The notes under the pieces are model-generated. The model made no database searches. It had not been told where the DNA came from and was given only the letters and a program-made list of their open reading frames with translations. Positions 35,041-45,185 of a stretch of DNA of 64,000 nt are shown one piece after another (within the stretch, counting starts at the first letter, position 1; the number at the start of each line of letters is the position of its first letter). Position numbers and translations under genes: made by a program. The DNA is from Planktotalea arctica (GTDB lineage Bacteria; Pseudomonadota; Alphaproteobacteria; Rhodobacterales; Rhodobacteraceae). The DNA lies in NCBI RefSeq assembly GCF_002105285.1, contig NZ_MUHR01000011.1, forward strand, positions 186,001-250,000. The letters are read 5' to 3'.

Positions 35041-35913
35041 GTGGGAAATCCACGTGCCGCCATCTTAATGGTTCTCGCGATGGCGACCTTTGCCATGGGC
35101 GATGCTTTAGTAAAAACCTCCGCTGGCAATATGTCGATCGCACAGGTGTTGATCTTTATGGCCACGCCCGGTGTGATCCTGTTCGCGATTGTTGGTCAAC
35201 GCGCGGGCCAGCCACCTATCTCCAAAGAATTTTTCGCGCGCCCCGTGATGCTGCGCAACGCAGTCGAAGGGATGACCGCGATCTGCATGGTCTCTGCGCT
35301 GGCCATGGCCCCCCTCAGCCTTGTTATCGCGATTATTCAGGCGGTGCCGCTCTTTGTCACCCTTGGCGCTGCGTTGATCCTCAAGGAAAAAGTCGGGCCG
35401 CGCCGCTGGATCGCCGTCATCGTCGGCTTTATCGGCGTCATGCTGATGCTGCGCCCCGATGCCAGCGGCATTTCGCTTGGCGCGCTTGTCGCGCTGCTTG
35501 CAGCCGTCGGTTTGTCGGCGCGTGATATCATCACCCGCGCCATGCCCATGCGGATAGGCACATTGCAAATGGCCACTTGGGGCAGCGCCGCGCTAATCCC
35601 TGCCGGGCTTTTGATGATGCCCTTTACCGGCCCGCACGCTATGCCATCGAGCACCGCATGGATCATTATCCTCTGCGCCTCCATGGCCAATGCCATCGGC
35701 TATTATTCGATCACCGCCGCGATGCGCCTTGGCGATGTATCCTACGTCACGCCGTTTCGCTACACGCGCCTCGTGTTCGCGCTGATCATCGCCGCGCTGT
35801 TCTTCCACGAGCGCCCGGACACACTAACGCTCATCGGAGCCTTCATCGTCATCGGCTCTGGCCTGTTCGTGATGTGGCGTGAAAGAAAAACTACCGTTAG
35901 CGATAACATGTAG
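35041..35913 (+). CDS. DMT-superfamily transporter (EamA type), GTG start
   Basis: 290 residues with ten membrane segments. Two EamA repeats: ILMVLAMATFAMGDALVKTSAGNMS, RNAVEGMTAICMVSALAMAPLSLVIAIIQAVPLFVTLGAALILKEKVGPRRW, and in the second YYSITAAMRLGDVSYVTPFRYTRLVFALIIAALFFHERP. The gene starts with GTG 3 bp after the fur-family stop, so the two are co-transcribed. A transporter under a metal regulator is suggestive, but EamA proteins carry many substrates. Its last codons overlap a LacI-type half-operator upstream of eno. Confidence 0.88.
   Translation: MGNPRAAILMVLAMATFAMGDALVKTSAGNMSIAQVLIFMATPGVILFAIVGQRAGQPPISKEFFARPVMLRNAVEGMTAICMVSALAMAPLSLVIAIIQAVPLFVTLGAALILKEKVGPRRWIAVIVGFIGVMLMLRPDASGISLGALVALLAAVGLSARDIITRAMPMRIGTLQMATWGSAALIPAGLLMMPFTGPHAMPSSTAWIIILCASMANAIGYYSITAAMRLGDVSYVTPFRYTRLVFALIIAALFFHERPDTLTLIGAFIVIGSGLFVMWRERKTTVSDNM
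35894..35907. promoter_or_regulatory. LacI-type operator-like site upstream of eno
   Basis: CCGTTAGCGATAAC matches the zwf palindrome CCGTTAGCGCTAAC at 13 of 14 positions. It lies 84 nt before the eno ATG and overlaps the end of the transporter gene. The upstream placement would suit activation rather than repression, if the same factor binds. Confidence 0.5.
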
Positions 35914-35952
35914 CGCGCTAACAGGGTTTCCCCGAAGCTATGTGCAGTGTAG

Positions 35953-37265
<1,313 letters not shown>

Positions 37266-37266
<1 letters not shown>

Positions 37267-37682
37267 TGAACGCCGATCAAATCATCGCTCACTTAGATCT
37301 CCAGCCGCACCCAGAGGGCGGCTGGTATCGCCAGACCCATATCGACGACGCAGCCCCGCGCGCGCATGGAACCTGCATCTATTTCCTGCTCAAAGCAGGC
37401 GAGAGCAGCCATTGGCACAAGGTCGATGCAACTGAAATCTGGCACTATTACGCGGGCGCGCCGCTAATCCTGAGCCTGTCGAGCACAGATGAGGGCCCCG
37501 CCTCAGACCATCTCCTGACACCCGATCTTGGCAAGGGCGCGCCGCAACTGATTGTGCCGATCCATCATTGGCAAAAGGCGCGCAGCACCGGGGATTACAC
37601 GCTGGTGGGTTGCACAGTGTCCCCGGGATTTAGCTTTGACGGCTTCACCCTCGCCGCACCAGATTTCGAGATACCACGATGA
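37266..37682 (+). CDS. Cupin-fold DUF985 protein
   Basis: 138 residues starting MNADQIIAHLDLQPHPEGGWYRQTH. It has the DUF985 cupin pattern: ICIYFLL-type strand (GTCIYFLLKAGESSHWHKVDATEIWHYYAG), then QLIVPIHHWQKAR, LVGCTVSPGFSFDGFTLA. His residues in SHWHKVDATEIWH suit metal binding. Function unknown. Start overlaps the enolase stop by one base and its own stop overlaps the thioesterase start by 4 bp. Confidence 0.88.
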
Positions 37683-38164
37683 ACGATACCCCCTTCCTCA
37701 CGCCCCTGAGCGCTGATCAACAACGCGCTGCCGGCTTGCCCGACGTGTGGCCGCTGGCCATGGCGGATCGGGTGCGCTTTGGTGAAATCGACATGCTGGG
37801 CCACGTGAATAACGCCGCCTACCTTGCGTGGTTCGAAAAACTGCGCACACTCTATATCCAACAGTCAGGCCTCACAAATTACGATCCGGCAACCGACGCG
37901 CGCATCGTGATCCGCTCCGGCGAAATCCACTGGGTCAAGGAAATGCTGCGCGAAGAACCCTACATCGCCACCGCGCGCGCAACCGAATACCGCAACACCA
38001 GTTTCACGATCCTTTCGGAAATCTGGTCCGGCGATCTGCGCACGCGCTTCACCTGCGTTTGCGTCACGCTAGAGCAGGACGGCAAAACCCGCCGCCCCTT
38101 GCCTGCCAAATTCACGGCGCGCATCCGCGAAATCGACGGCGCGGCCTTTGCATCCTCTTTCTAA
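37679..38164 (+). CDS. Acyl-CoA thioesterase family protein (4HBT hotdog)
   Basis: 161 residues with a single hotdog domain. DRVRFGEIDMLGHVNNAAYLAWFEKLRTLYIQQ contains the catalytic Asp of 4-hydroxybenzoyl-CoA-type thioesterases (EIDMLGHVNN). SGEIHWVKEMLREEPYIATARATEYRNTSFTI follows. Likely hydrolyses an acyl-CoA; the acyl chain is unknown. Last gene of the eno-cupin-thioesterase unit, convergent with pgi across 27 bp. Confidence 0.88.
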   Translation: MNDTPFLTPLSADQQRAAGLPDVWPLAMADRVRFGEIDMLGHVNNAAYLAWFEKLRTLYIQQSGLTNYDPATDARIVIRSGEIHWVKEMLREEPYIATARATEYRNTSFTILSEIWSGDLRTRFTCVCVTLEQDGKTRRPLPAKFTARIREIDGAAFASSF

Positions 38165-38191
38165 AAATATCGCCGCCGGAGGCGCCTGCCC

Positions 38192-39799
38192 TCAGCCGCC
38201 GGCGCGCGTGCGGATATAATGCACCAGCCCTCGAGTCGAGCTATCCTTGCCCGCCGCGCTCTCGCGCCCCTCAACAATAGGCTGCAAGGCGGTTGCCAGT
38301 TCCTTGCCAAGTTCAACGCCCCATTGATCAAACGAATTGATCCCCAAAATCACCCCCTCCACAAACACGCGGTGCTCGTAAAGCGCGATAATCTGGCCCA
38401 AAATCTCTGGCGTCAGCTTGGGATATAGCAGCACCGTGGACGGACGGTTGCCCGCAAACACGCGGTGGCGCGCTTGTCGCTCCAACTCATCCCCCGTAAG
38501 CCCTTTCGCCGCCATCAGCGCGCGCGCCTCGGCCAACGAGCGGCCTTTCATCAGCGCCTCGGATTGCGCAAGGCAGTTCGCAGCCAGCAAATCATGTTGA
38601 TGTGCCAGATCAGGTTCATGGCCGATCGCGGCCAATAAAAACTCGCACGGCACAACGCGGCTGCCTTGGTGAATTAGCTGATAAAACGCATGCTGCCCGT
38701 TCGTGCCCGGCTCGCCCCAAACCACAGGCCCCGTGTGCACAGGGCTATCGCTGCCGTCCATGCGCACGGATTTACCGTTACTTTCCATCTCAAGCTGCTG
38801 CAAATAGGCAGGCAAACGCGACAGGCGTTGATCATAGGGCAACACTGCGCGCGTGGTATGGCCGCAAATCTGGTTGTGCCAGATGCCCACCAGCGCGAGC
38901 ATAACCGGCAGGTTTTCACCCAGCTCCGCCGCACAGAAATGACGATCCATCGCCTGCGCACCGCGCAGGAACGCGCGAAAGGCGGGGCCGCCAACGGCGA
39001 TCATGATGCCAAGGCCAATCGGCCCCCAGAGCGAGTAACGCCCGCCCACCCAATCCTCGAAACCGAATACGCGGTTTGCGGGAATTCCCATCGCTGCGGT
39101 CTTTTCCTCGGATGTGCTAAGCGCGGCAAACTGCGCTGCTGGCTCTGTCACCGCTTCAGACATCCACGCCATTGCGGTGCGCGCATTGGTCATCGTCTCG
39201 ATCGTCGTGAAGGTTTTGGAGGCAACAATTACCAGCGTCGTTGCGGGGTCAAGTCCGCGCAGCGTGTCCGCAATATGCGCGCCGTCCACGTTGGAGACAT
39301 AATGTACACGCGGCCCATCGTGATAAGGCGCAAGCGCGAGGGTCGCCATAGCAGGGCCAAGATCAGAGCCGCCAATGCCGATATTCACCACATCGGTGAT
39401 CTTGCCGCCCTGCCCTTGAAACGCGCCGCTGCGAAGTTCTTCGGCAAAACGCTCCATCCGATCCAGTGTCGCTAAAACCTCGGGCATCACATCGACGCCC
39501 TCGACCAGCACTGGATCACCGTCCAGATTACGCAGCGCCGTGTGCAGCACTGCGCGCCCCTCGGTTTCATTGATCACTTCGCCTGCAAACATTGCATCGC
39601 GTTTAGCCTCAACACCCGCATTTTGCGCCAGCGCGAGCAAAGCGCGCCGCGACGCGCCATCAATGCCGGTTTTCGAATAATCGAACAACATCTCCAAAGC
39701 AGTAGCGGAAAAATCTTCCGCGCGGTCTGGGTCGGCGGCGAACAAATCAACAATCTTCGCGCTCGTATCCAGCGCCTTCACATCATCCCACATCGTCAT
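38192..39799 (-). CDS. pgi: Glucose-6-phosphate isomerase
   Basis: 535 residues from the ATG at 39799 ([10 protein letters not shown]). Family signatures: [70 protein letters not shown], the C-terminal [22 protein letters not shown] and [13 protein letters not shown] with the catalytic Lys region. The frame opens a little upstream, but that lies within the duplicated pgl/pgi junction. Last gene of zwf-pgl-pgi. Its ribosome binding site (TAAGGA) comes from a tandem 17-bp duplication. Confidence 0.97.
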   Translation of the reverse strand: MTMWDDVKALDTSAKIVDLFAADPDRAEDFSATALEMLFDYSKTGIDGASRRALLALAQNAGVEAKRDAMFAGEVINETEGRAVLHTALRNLDGDPVLVEGVDVMPEVLATLDRMERFAEELRSGAFQGQGGKITDVVNIGIGGSDLGPAMATLALAPYHDGPRVHYVSNVDGAHIADTLRGLDPATTLVIVASKTFTTIETMTNARTAMAWMSEAVTEPAAQFAALSTSEEKTAAMGIPANRVFGFEDWVGGRYSLWGPIGLGIMIAVGGPAFRAFLRGAQAMDRHFCAAELGENLPVMLALVGIWHNQICGHTTRAVLPYDQRLSRLPAYLQQLEMESNGKSVRMDGSDSPVHTGPVVWGEPGTNGQHAFYQLIHQGSRVVPCEFLLAAIGHEPDLAHQHDLLAANCLAQSEALMKGRSLAEARALMAAKGLTGDELERQARHRVFAGNRPSTVLLYPKLTPEILGQIIALYEHRVFVEGVILGINSFDQWGVELGKELATALQPIVEGRESAAGKDSSTRGLVHYIRTRAGG

Positions 39800-39801
39800 A
39801 A

Positions 39802-39835
39802 TCCTTATGGTGCCCAGTTCCTTATGGTGCCCAGT
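39802..39835. repeat. 17-bp tandem duplication at the pgl/pgi junction
   Basis: TCCTTATGGTGCCCAGT occurs twice in a row (39802-39818, 39819-39835). On the coding strand the first copy contains the pgl stop TAA and the second ends in TAAGGA just before the pgi ATG. The duplication therefore supplied the pgi ribosome binding site while leaving the pgl stop intact. Confidence 0.85.
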
Positions 39836-40493
39836 GCACATCGGCACCGCTCAAGACCGCCCTGATCGGGGCCTCGGCCGCGCTTAAATGCTGCGCCGCC
39901 TCAAAGGCTGCACGCTTTTCCGCGCCGATGATCACAATGTGTTTGCGCAAGGCCCCGTCCAGCACACGCGCGCTCAAGGTTACACGAGGCTCAATCGCCC
40001 CCGGTGCACGCATGGGAACGAGGATCGGCGCATTGCTTGCCAATGCCTCATCGAGCCGATCCGCGCCAGGAAAGAGCGAGGCCGTGTGCATGTCCGCGCC
40101 CATGCCCAGCAGCAAAACTGCAATAGGCAGCTCCGGCGCAATCATTGCTTCCAGCTCTGGCAGCATTTCCTCGGGCGTTTCCGCCGGCGCGTAAAGCGGC
40201 AAGTGGCGCGCGGCGGCGGCGCGGTTCACCAAAAGGCGTTCGCGAATGAGTTTGGTGTTGGAGCGATCACTATCCGTCGGCACCCAGCGCTCGTCCGTGA
40301 GCATCACATCGACGCGCTCCCACGGCAAATCTGCAGCACAAAGATCATCGAACAAAGGCCCCGGCGTGGTGCCGCCCGGAACCGCAAGGCAGGCGCGGTC
40401 CTCATGGTGCAGCGCCGCGTTCAGATCGCCCGCGATCTGGTTCGCAAGGTGGATCATCATCATATCTGCATCAGGATATTCGTTGAACTTCAT
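39822..40493 (-). CDS. pgl: 6-phosphogluconolactonase
   Basis: 223 residues, hydrolyses 6-phosphogluconolactone from Zwf to 6-phosphogluconate. SugE/DevB-type segments: [45 protein letters not shown] (the DERW motif), [19 protein letters not shown], and RVTLSARVL near the C-terminus. The final codons (VHWAP, stop) fall in the tandem duplication. The start overlaps the zwf stop (ATGA, 40490-40493). Confidence 0.96.
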   Translation of the reverse strand: MKFNEYPDADMMMIHLANQIAGDLNAALHHEDRACLAVPGGTTPGPLFDDLCAADLPWERVDVMLTDERWVPTDSDRSNTKLIRERLLVNRAAAARHLPLYAPAETPEEMLPELEAMIAPELPIAVLLLGMGADMHTASLFPGADRLDEALASNAPILVPMRAPGAIEPRVTLSARVLDGALRKHIVIIGAEKRAAFEAAQHLSAAEAPIRAVLSGADVHWAP

Positions 40494-41944
40494 AGCTTTA
40501 TCTCCCGCCAGACACGGCCGTCACGGGCGATCATCGCCACCGCGTCGGTCGGGCCTTCGCTGCCACTGTCATAGGGTTTCGGCACCTCGCCGCGCGCTTG
40601 CCAGCCCTCGATGATCGGATCGGTCCAGGCCCAAGCCGCCTCGACCTCGTCGCCGCGCATGAACAAAGTCTGGTTGCCGCGGATCACATCCATGATCAGC
40701 CGCTCGTAGGCGTCCGGAATATCCGCCGCCTCTGGCCCGAGCGCTTCGGCAAAGCTCATATCAAGTGGCACATCCACAAGGCGCATACCGCCCGGACCCG
40801 GCTCTTTTATGGTGACATCCAGCGTCATGCCCTCGTTGGGCTGAAGGCGAATGCGCAGCTCGTTGCGGTGGCGCCCAGCCTCTGCGCCAAAGATCGAATG
40901 GGGCGCATCCTTGAACACCACGGTAATTTCCGAGGTGCGCGCCTTGAGCCGCTTGCCCGTGCGCAGATAAAACGGCGTGCCGGCCCACCGCCAGTTGCTG
41001 ATTGCCACCTTCAACGCCACGAAACTTTCGGTCTTGCTGCTCGGGTCTTCCACATGAGTGCGATAGTCCGGCTGATCCGGCCCCGCGCCATATTGGCCGC
41101 GCACGATCTGATGGGGCAGCACAGGTTCGAGCGCGCGAATGACTTTCAGCTTTTCGTCGCGCACCGCATCGGGGTCGAATTTCGCAGGCGGCTCCATCGC
41201 GATCAGGCACAAAAGCTGCATCAAATGGTTCTGCACCATATCGCGCATCGCGCCTGATTTATCGTAATAGCCGCCGCGCCCGCCAACGCCGACGGTCTCG
41301 GCCACGGTGATCTGGATATGATCGATATATTGGCTATTCCACAAAGGTTCAAAGAGCATATTGCCAAAGCGCACGGCCATCAAGTTTTGCACGGTTTCTT
41401 TGCCAAGGTAGTGATCGATGCGGTAAATTTGCGTTTCGTCAAAGTGTTTCGCAAGCGAAGCATTGAGTGCCTTTGCAGTGGCAAGGTCACGGCCAAAGGG
41501 CTTTTCGACCACAATGCGGCTTTCATCATCAGCCATATCAAAGCGGTGCAAACGCTCGGCCAGATCGCCGAACAGGCCGGGGCCGACCGAGAAATAAAAG
41601 GCATTCACCAGCTCTTTGCGCACTTTACCTGCCAGCTCGCTCCAGCCGGTATCGCCGCGCGCATCAACAGTGACATAATCGATCCGCGTGAGAAACTCGT
41701 CCAGCGTGCCGTCCTCGCACGCACGCCCACCGCCAAATTCGCGCACGGCCTGTGCGACCATTTCGCGAAATTCATCCGCGCTATGTTCGCCCCGCGCGGC
41801 GCCAATGATCTGGCTTTGCGGAGGGATTTGCCCCGAGCAATAGCGGCGAAACAGACCCGGCAGGATCTTGCGGCGGGCAAGATCGCCCGTGCCGCCGAAG
41901 ATGACCAGATCGAAAGGATCCACAGGAATGACGCGTGAGACCAT
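40490..41944 (-). CDS. zwf: Glucose-6-phosphate 1-dehydrogenase
   Basis: 484 residues from the ATG at 41944 (MVSRVIPVDPFDLVIFGGTGDLARRKILP). A TTG 12 bp upstream is weaker; GGAG sits 6 nt before the ATG. The nucleotide-binding GGTGDLARRK, the active-site RIDHYLGKETVQN and EKPFGRDLATAKALN are all present. It is the first step of the Entner-Doudoroff and pentose phosphate routes. In Rhodobacterales glucose is used mainly by Entner-Doudoroff. A perfect LacI-type palindrome (41969-41984) lies 24 nt upstream, placed for repression. Confidence 0.97.
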   Translation of the reverse strand: MVSRVIPVDPFDLVIFGGTGDLARRKILPGLFRRYCSGQIPPQSQIIGAARGEHSADEFREMVAQAVREFGGGRACEDGTLDEFLTRIDYVTVDARGDTGWSELAGKVRKELVNAFYFSVGPGLFGDLAERLHRFDMADDESRIVVEKPFGRDLATAKALNASLAKHFDETQIYRIDHYLGKETVQNLMAVRFGNMLFEPLWNSQYIDHIQITVAETVGVGGRGGYYDKSGAMRDMVQNHLMQLLCLIAMEPPAKFDPDAVRDEKLKVIRALEPVLPHQIVRGQYGAGPDQPDYRTHVEDPSSKTESFVALKVAISNWRWAGTPFYLRTGKRLKARTSEITVVFKDAPHSIFGAEAGRHRNELRIRLQPNEGMTLDVTIKEPGPGGMRLVDVPLDMSFAEALGPEAADIPDAYERLIMDVIRGNQTLFMRGDEVEAAWAWTDPIIEGWQARGEVPKPYDSGSEGPTDAVAMIARDGRVWREIKL

Positions 41945-41968
41945 GGGGTGCTCCAAATTCTAAAAGCG

Positions 41969-41984
41969 CCGTTAGCGCTAACGG
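41969..41984. promoter_or_regulatory. LacI-type operator upstream of zwf
   Basis: CCGTTAGCGCTAACGG is a perfect 16-bp palindrome with the central CG typical of LacI-family operators, 24 nt from the zwf ATG. Similar sites lie before eno (13/14) and fba (11/14). In Rhodobacter the LacI-type CceR is known, from recalled work, to control zwf and gluconeogenic genes, so CceR is the leading candidate. The regulator itself is not in this window. Confidence 0.75.
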
Positions 41985-42127
41985 ACAATGCAAGCGTCGT
42001 TTAACGCGGCTTTTCTCAGATGTCTAACATTGCTTTATCACATCACAATGGTGTCAGTCTCTTTTTGAGCACTTTTCTGCTCTGCACGCACAGGTTAGAG
42101 CGGGATCAACCTATTGCGAGGACGAGC

Positions 42128-43084
42128 ATGAAAGACCTGAGCGCAGCGGCGCAGCACCCGATCGAGAAATTTGCCGACCCCTATGTGACGGCCAAAGGCG
42201 AGACGCGCGCAAGCGTCGCGCTGAGCGATCCGCAGACGCTTTGGTTCAACACCGGCACGCTGTGCAACATTGAATGCGCCAACTGCTATATTCTCAGTTC
42301 GCCCAAGAACGACGCGCTGGTGTATATTTCCCCGGATGAAGTGCGCGATTATCTCGATCAGCTTGAGACGCGCAAATGGGGCGTGCGCGAGATCGCCTTT
42401 ACCGGCGGTGAGCCGTTCATGAACCCCGAGATGATCGACATCACCCGCGCCGCGCTGGAGCGTGGATATGACGTTTTGATCCTGACCAACGCCATGCGCC
42501 CGATGATGCGCAAAAAGATGCGCGACGGGCTGTTGGAGCTGAACACCGCCTACCCCGGCAAGCTCACGCTGCGCATTTCCGTCGATCACTGGGCCAAGGA
42601 CAATCATGACACGGAGCGCGGCGCAGGTACGTTTGACAAGACGATCGAGGGGATGCGTTGGCTTGCGGATAACGGCTTTGACATGGCCGTTGCGGGCCGC
42701 ACGGTTTGGGGCGAGAGCGACGCGGATGCGCGTGCAGGCTACGGCGCGCTTTATGCAGAGCACGGCTTTGACATTGATGCGCAGAGCCCCGGACAGACGG
42801 TTCTCTTCCCCGAAATGGACGAAAGCGCCGATGTGCCTGAAATCACCACCGCGTGCTGGGGCATTCTGGATAAATCCCCCGATGCGATGATGTGCGCCTC
42901 CTCGCGCATGGTGGTAAAGCGCAAAGGCGCCGCAAAACCTGCCGTGCTCGCCTGCACCTTGCTGCCCTATTCCGAAGAGTTCGAATTGGGCACAAGTCTG
43001 GAGCAAGCCGAAGGCTCGGTGCAACTTAACCACCCCCACTGCGCCAAGTTCTGTGTTTTGGGCGGGGCGAGTTGTTCAGCCTGA
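42128..43084 (+). CDS. Radical SAM protein, function unknown
   Basis: 318 residues starting MKDLSAAAQHPIEK. The radical SAM cluster motif is C46-NIE-C50-AN-C53 (CxxxCxxC) and the SAM-binding FTGGEPFMNPE follows. A C-terminal group of cysteines (CWGILD, MMCASSR, LACTLLP, HCAKFCVLGGASC) suggests extra iron-sulfur ligation, SPASM-like but not clearly so. Such enzymes often modify peptides or cofactors. No precursor peptide is visible nearby. The gene diverges from zwf and a fatty acid desaturase gene follows 78 bp later, so a lipid or envelope link is possible. The substrate is not known. Confidence 0.82.
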   Translation: MKDLSAAAQHPIEKFADPYVTAKGETRASVALSDPQTLWFNTGTLCNIECANCYILSSPKNDALVYISPDEVRDYLDQLETRKWGVREIAFTGGEPFMNPEMIDITRAALERGYDVLILTNAMRPMMRKKMRDGLLELNTAYPGKLTLRISVDHWAKDNHDTERGAGTFDKTIEGMRWLADNGFDMAVAGRTVWGESDADARAGYGALYAEHGFDIDAQSPGQTVLFPEMDESADVPEITTACWGILDKSPDAMMCASSRMVVKRKGAAKPAVLACTLLPYSEEFELGTSLEQAEGSVQLNHPHCAKFCVLGGASCSA

Positions 43085-43100
43085 GTTCGGATTGACAGCC

Positions 43101-43149
43101 CAGAGCGGGGCCAGCCCCGGACCCCGAGGTATTTCAAGACCAGAGAAGC
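43101..43149 (-). repeat. Intergenic hairpin repeat, copy 4 (inverted)
   Basis: On the minus strand CTTCTCTGGTCTTGAAATAC, then CTCGGGG, followed by GGGGC-TG-GCCCC (43107-43118 on the plus strand). It matches copy 3 at 20309 in the opposite orientation. It lies between the radical SAM and desaturase genes. Confidence 0.8.
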
Positions 43150-43162
43150 GGGGGATTGCGCC

Positions 43163-44062
43163 ATGAAAACCCATCTGGATGTTTTGCGCGCAATGTCGCA
43201 AGAGCGGCGCGGGGCGCTGAATATGCGCTCTAATTGGGCCGGGCTGCGTCATTTGGCACTTTATCTATCGTATTTGACTGTGACGTCACTTTGGATCGGC
43301 TTTGGCGCGCCGTTTTGGCAGGTAGCACTGCTGCCCCAAGGGCTGTTTTTGGTGTTCTTGTTCACCTTGCAACATGAATGCACCCATGAAACGCCATTCG
43401 AGGCTGTGATTTTAAGCACACTCACGGGGCATGTTTGCGCTTTGGTGCTACTTCAACCCTTCAACGCCTTTCGCTATTTTCACCTAGCCCATCATCGCTA
43501 CACCAATGATCCAGAGCGCGACCCCGAATTGCTCGGCGGGGCCAAGCCAGAGACTTGGGGCGCGATGATCTGGCATGTGAGCGGGCTGCCCTATTGGTCG
43601 GCTGGAATAGGGTTAACGCTGCGAAATGCAGTCGCACCGCAGGCGGCCAGCTATTTGCCCGTGCGGGTGAAACCGCGCCTTAAGCGCGAAGCGCGATGGA
43701 TGCTGGTAGGCTATTTTATGATCGCGCTCAGCCTGTTTTGGAGCAGCCTCGCGCTTTGGCTATGGATCATCCCCGCGCTGATCTCCATGCCGTTTTTGCG
43801 GCTCTACTTGTTGGCCGAGCATGGTCGCTGCCCCGCTGTGGCGAACATGCTGGAGAACACGCGCACGACCTACACAACGCGCGCAATGCGCTTTCTGGCG
43901 TGGAACATGCCCTATCATATCGAGCATCACAGCGCCCCGAACGTGCCGTTTCACAAACTGCCTGATCTGCATGTTGAAATGCAGCGCGATTTGGTGAGCG
44001 TTTCAGATGGTTATGCCACGTTTATAAGGGATTACGCGGCGAACCTCAGGCAGGATAACTGA
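43163..44062 (+). CDS. Fatty acid desaturase family protein
   Basis: 299 residues, membrane protein with the three histidine boxes that bind the di-iron centre: HECTHE (about 71-76), [10 protein letters not shown] (about 106-115) and [13 protein letters not shown] (about 253-265). Hydrophobic segments lie around 33-70 and 180-215. The pattern fits delta-9-like or carotenoid-hydroxylase-like members; the substrate is undetermined. The start at 43163 has GGGG upstream. The 3' end overlaps the anmK stop on the opposite strand by 17 bp. Its neighbour is an unassigned radical SAM gene. Confidence 0.9.
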   Translation: MKTHLDVLRAMSQERRGALNMRSNWAGLRHLALYLSYLTVTSLWIGFGAPFWQVALLPQGLFLVFLFTLQHECTHETPFEAVILSTLTGHVCALVLLQPFNAFRYFHLAHHRYTNDPERDPELLGGAKPETWGAMIWHVSGLPYWSAGIGLTLRNAVAPQAASYLPVRVKPRLKREARWMLVGYFMIALSLFWSSLALWLWIIPALISMPFLRLYLLAEHGRCPAVANMLENTRTTYTTRAMRFLAWNMPYHIEHHSAPNVPFHKLPDLHVEMQRDLVSVSDGYATFIRDYAANLRQDN

Positions 44063-45152
44063 TGTTTCCGCCCCCGACAAGCGCACCAACGCCCGTCGTC
44101 GCCTTGCAACTTGTCGGCAGTCCGCGCGCGACCCGAATAGCGAGATAGGCAAAGGCCTGCGCCTCCAGCATATCGCCATCAAGGCCCACTGTTTCAACCG
44201 GCTCCACCGCGCAATCGAGTGCCTCGCGCAGCATGTGCATCATCACCGGATTATGGCGCCCGCCGCCGCACACCAGCACGCGGCTTGGCGGGATCGGACA
44301 ATGCTGCATTCCTTGCATGACCGCCGCCGCGCTCATCGCCGTCATCGTGGCAGCCGCATCCGCATCCGAGAGTTCACGCACCAGATCTAGCATCACAGAG
44401 AAATCATCGCGGTCCAGCGATTTGGGCGGCATGCGCGCAAAATAGGTTTCTGCGAGGAACAACTCCAGCGCGCCGGTTTCGACGGTTCCCCGGCGGGCCA
44501 GCGCGCCGTCTTCATCATAGCTTTGGCCGCGCCGCTGCTGCATCAGATCGTTTATCGGCGCATTGGCAGGGCCCGTGTCGAAGGCGAGCAATGCGCCCTC
44601 GTCTTCGGCTTTGGCTTTCCTCGGGTCGATCCATGTGATGTTGCCCACACCGCCAAGGTTAAGGAAGGCAAGCGGCGCATGCGCCTTGATCCATTTGGCG
44701 CAGGCAAAATGAAAGAACGGCGCAAGCGGCGCGCCCTCGCCGCCCATTTGCACATCGCTAGAGCGAAAATCCCAAACCACAGGCGCGCGGGCCGCCACAG
44801 CCAACGCATCGCCGTCCCCGAGTTGATGCGTGCCGCGCCCGCGAGGTTCATGCGCGAGCGTCTGGCCATGAAAACCGATGAGTTCGGGGGTAAATCCGGT
44901 TAATGCCTCAAGATGCGCTCGCTGAACAATCTTCAGAGCCGCGTCCAAATCATCGCCTTGCCAGCAGCCCAAGGCCTCCTTCAAAACCGAGCGCTCCGCA
45001 TCGGAATACGCGCGATACCCGCTCTTGCCAAAACGCTCGATCCGCTCGCCGTCACTTACGAGTTCGGCCACATCGACCCCGTCCAAAGACGTGCCTGACA
45101 TCAACCCGGCCGCTTTCACCAATCCAGTTTTGAACGTCCCCGGGCCCTTCAT
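44046..45152 (-). CDS. anmK: Anhydro-N-acetylmuramic acid kinase
   Basis: 368 residues from the ATG at 45152 ([31 protein letters not shown]), preceded by AAAGGAAAA. AnmK phosphorylates and opens 1,6-anhydro-MurNAc recovered from peptidoglycan turnover. Visible: the phosphate loop [44 protein letters not shown] and [15 protein letters not shown]. The frame is open to 45578, but that part is antisense to tyrS. Divergent from tyrS, whose start is 33 bp away; the same pairing is common in proteobacteria. Confidence 0.96.
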   Translation of the reverse strand: MKGPGTFKTGLVKAAGLMSGTSLDGVDVAELVSDGERIERFGKSGYRAYSDAERSVLKEALGCWQGDDLDAALKIVQRAHLEALTGFTPELIGFHGQTLAHEPRGRGTHQLGDGDALAVAARAPVVWDFRSSDVQMGGEGAPLAPFFHFACAKWIKAHAPLAFLNLGGVGNITWIDPRKAKAEDEGALLAFDTGPANAPINDLMQQRRGQSYDEDGALARRGTVETGALELFLAETYFARMPPKSLDRDDFSVMLDLVRELSDADAAATMTAMSAAAVMQGMQHCPIPPSRVLVCGGGRHNPVMMHMLREALDCAVEPVETVGLDGDMLEAQAFAYLAIRVARGLPTSCKATTGVGALVGGGNISYPA

Positions 45153-45185
45153 AGGCTTTTCCTTTGCGCATCCGACCTGTAAAGC

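Noticed and set aside
42000-42127. Search for a precursor peptide for the radical SAM enzyme
   Set aside because: No short ORF with a ribosome binding site and a Cys- or Gly-rich core was found beside the gene.
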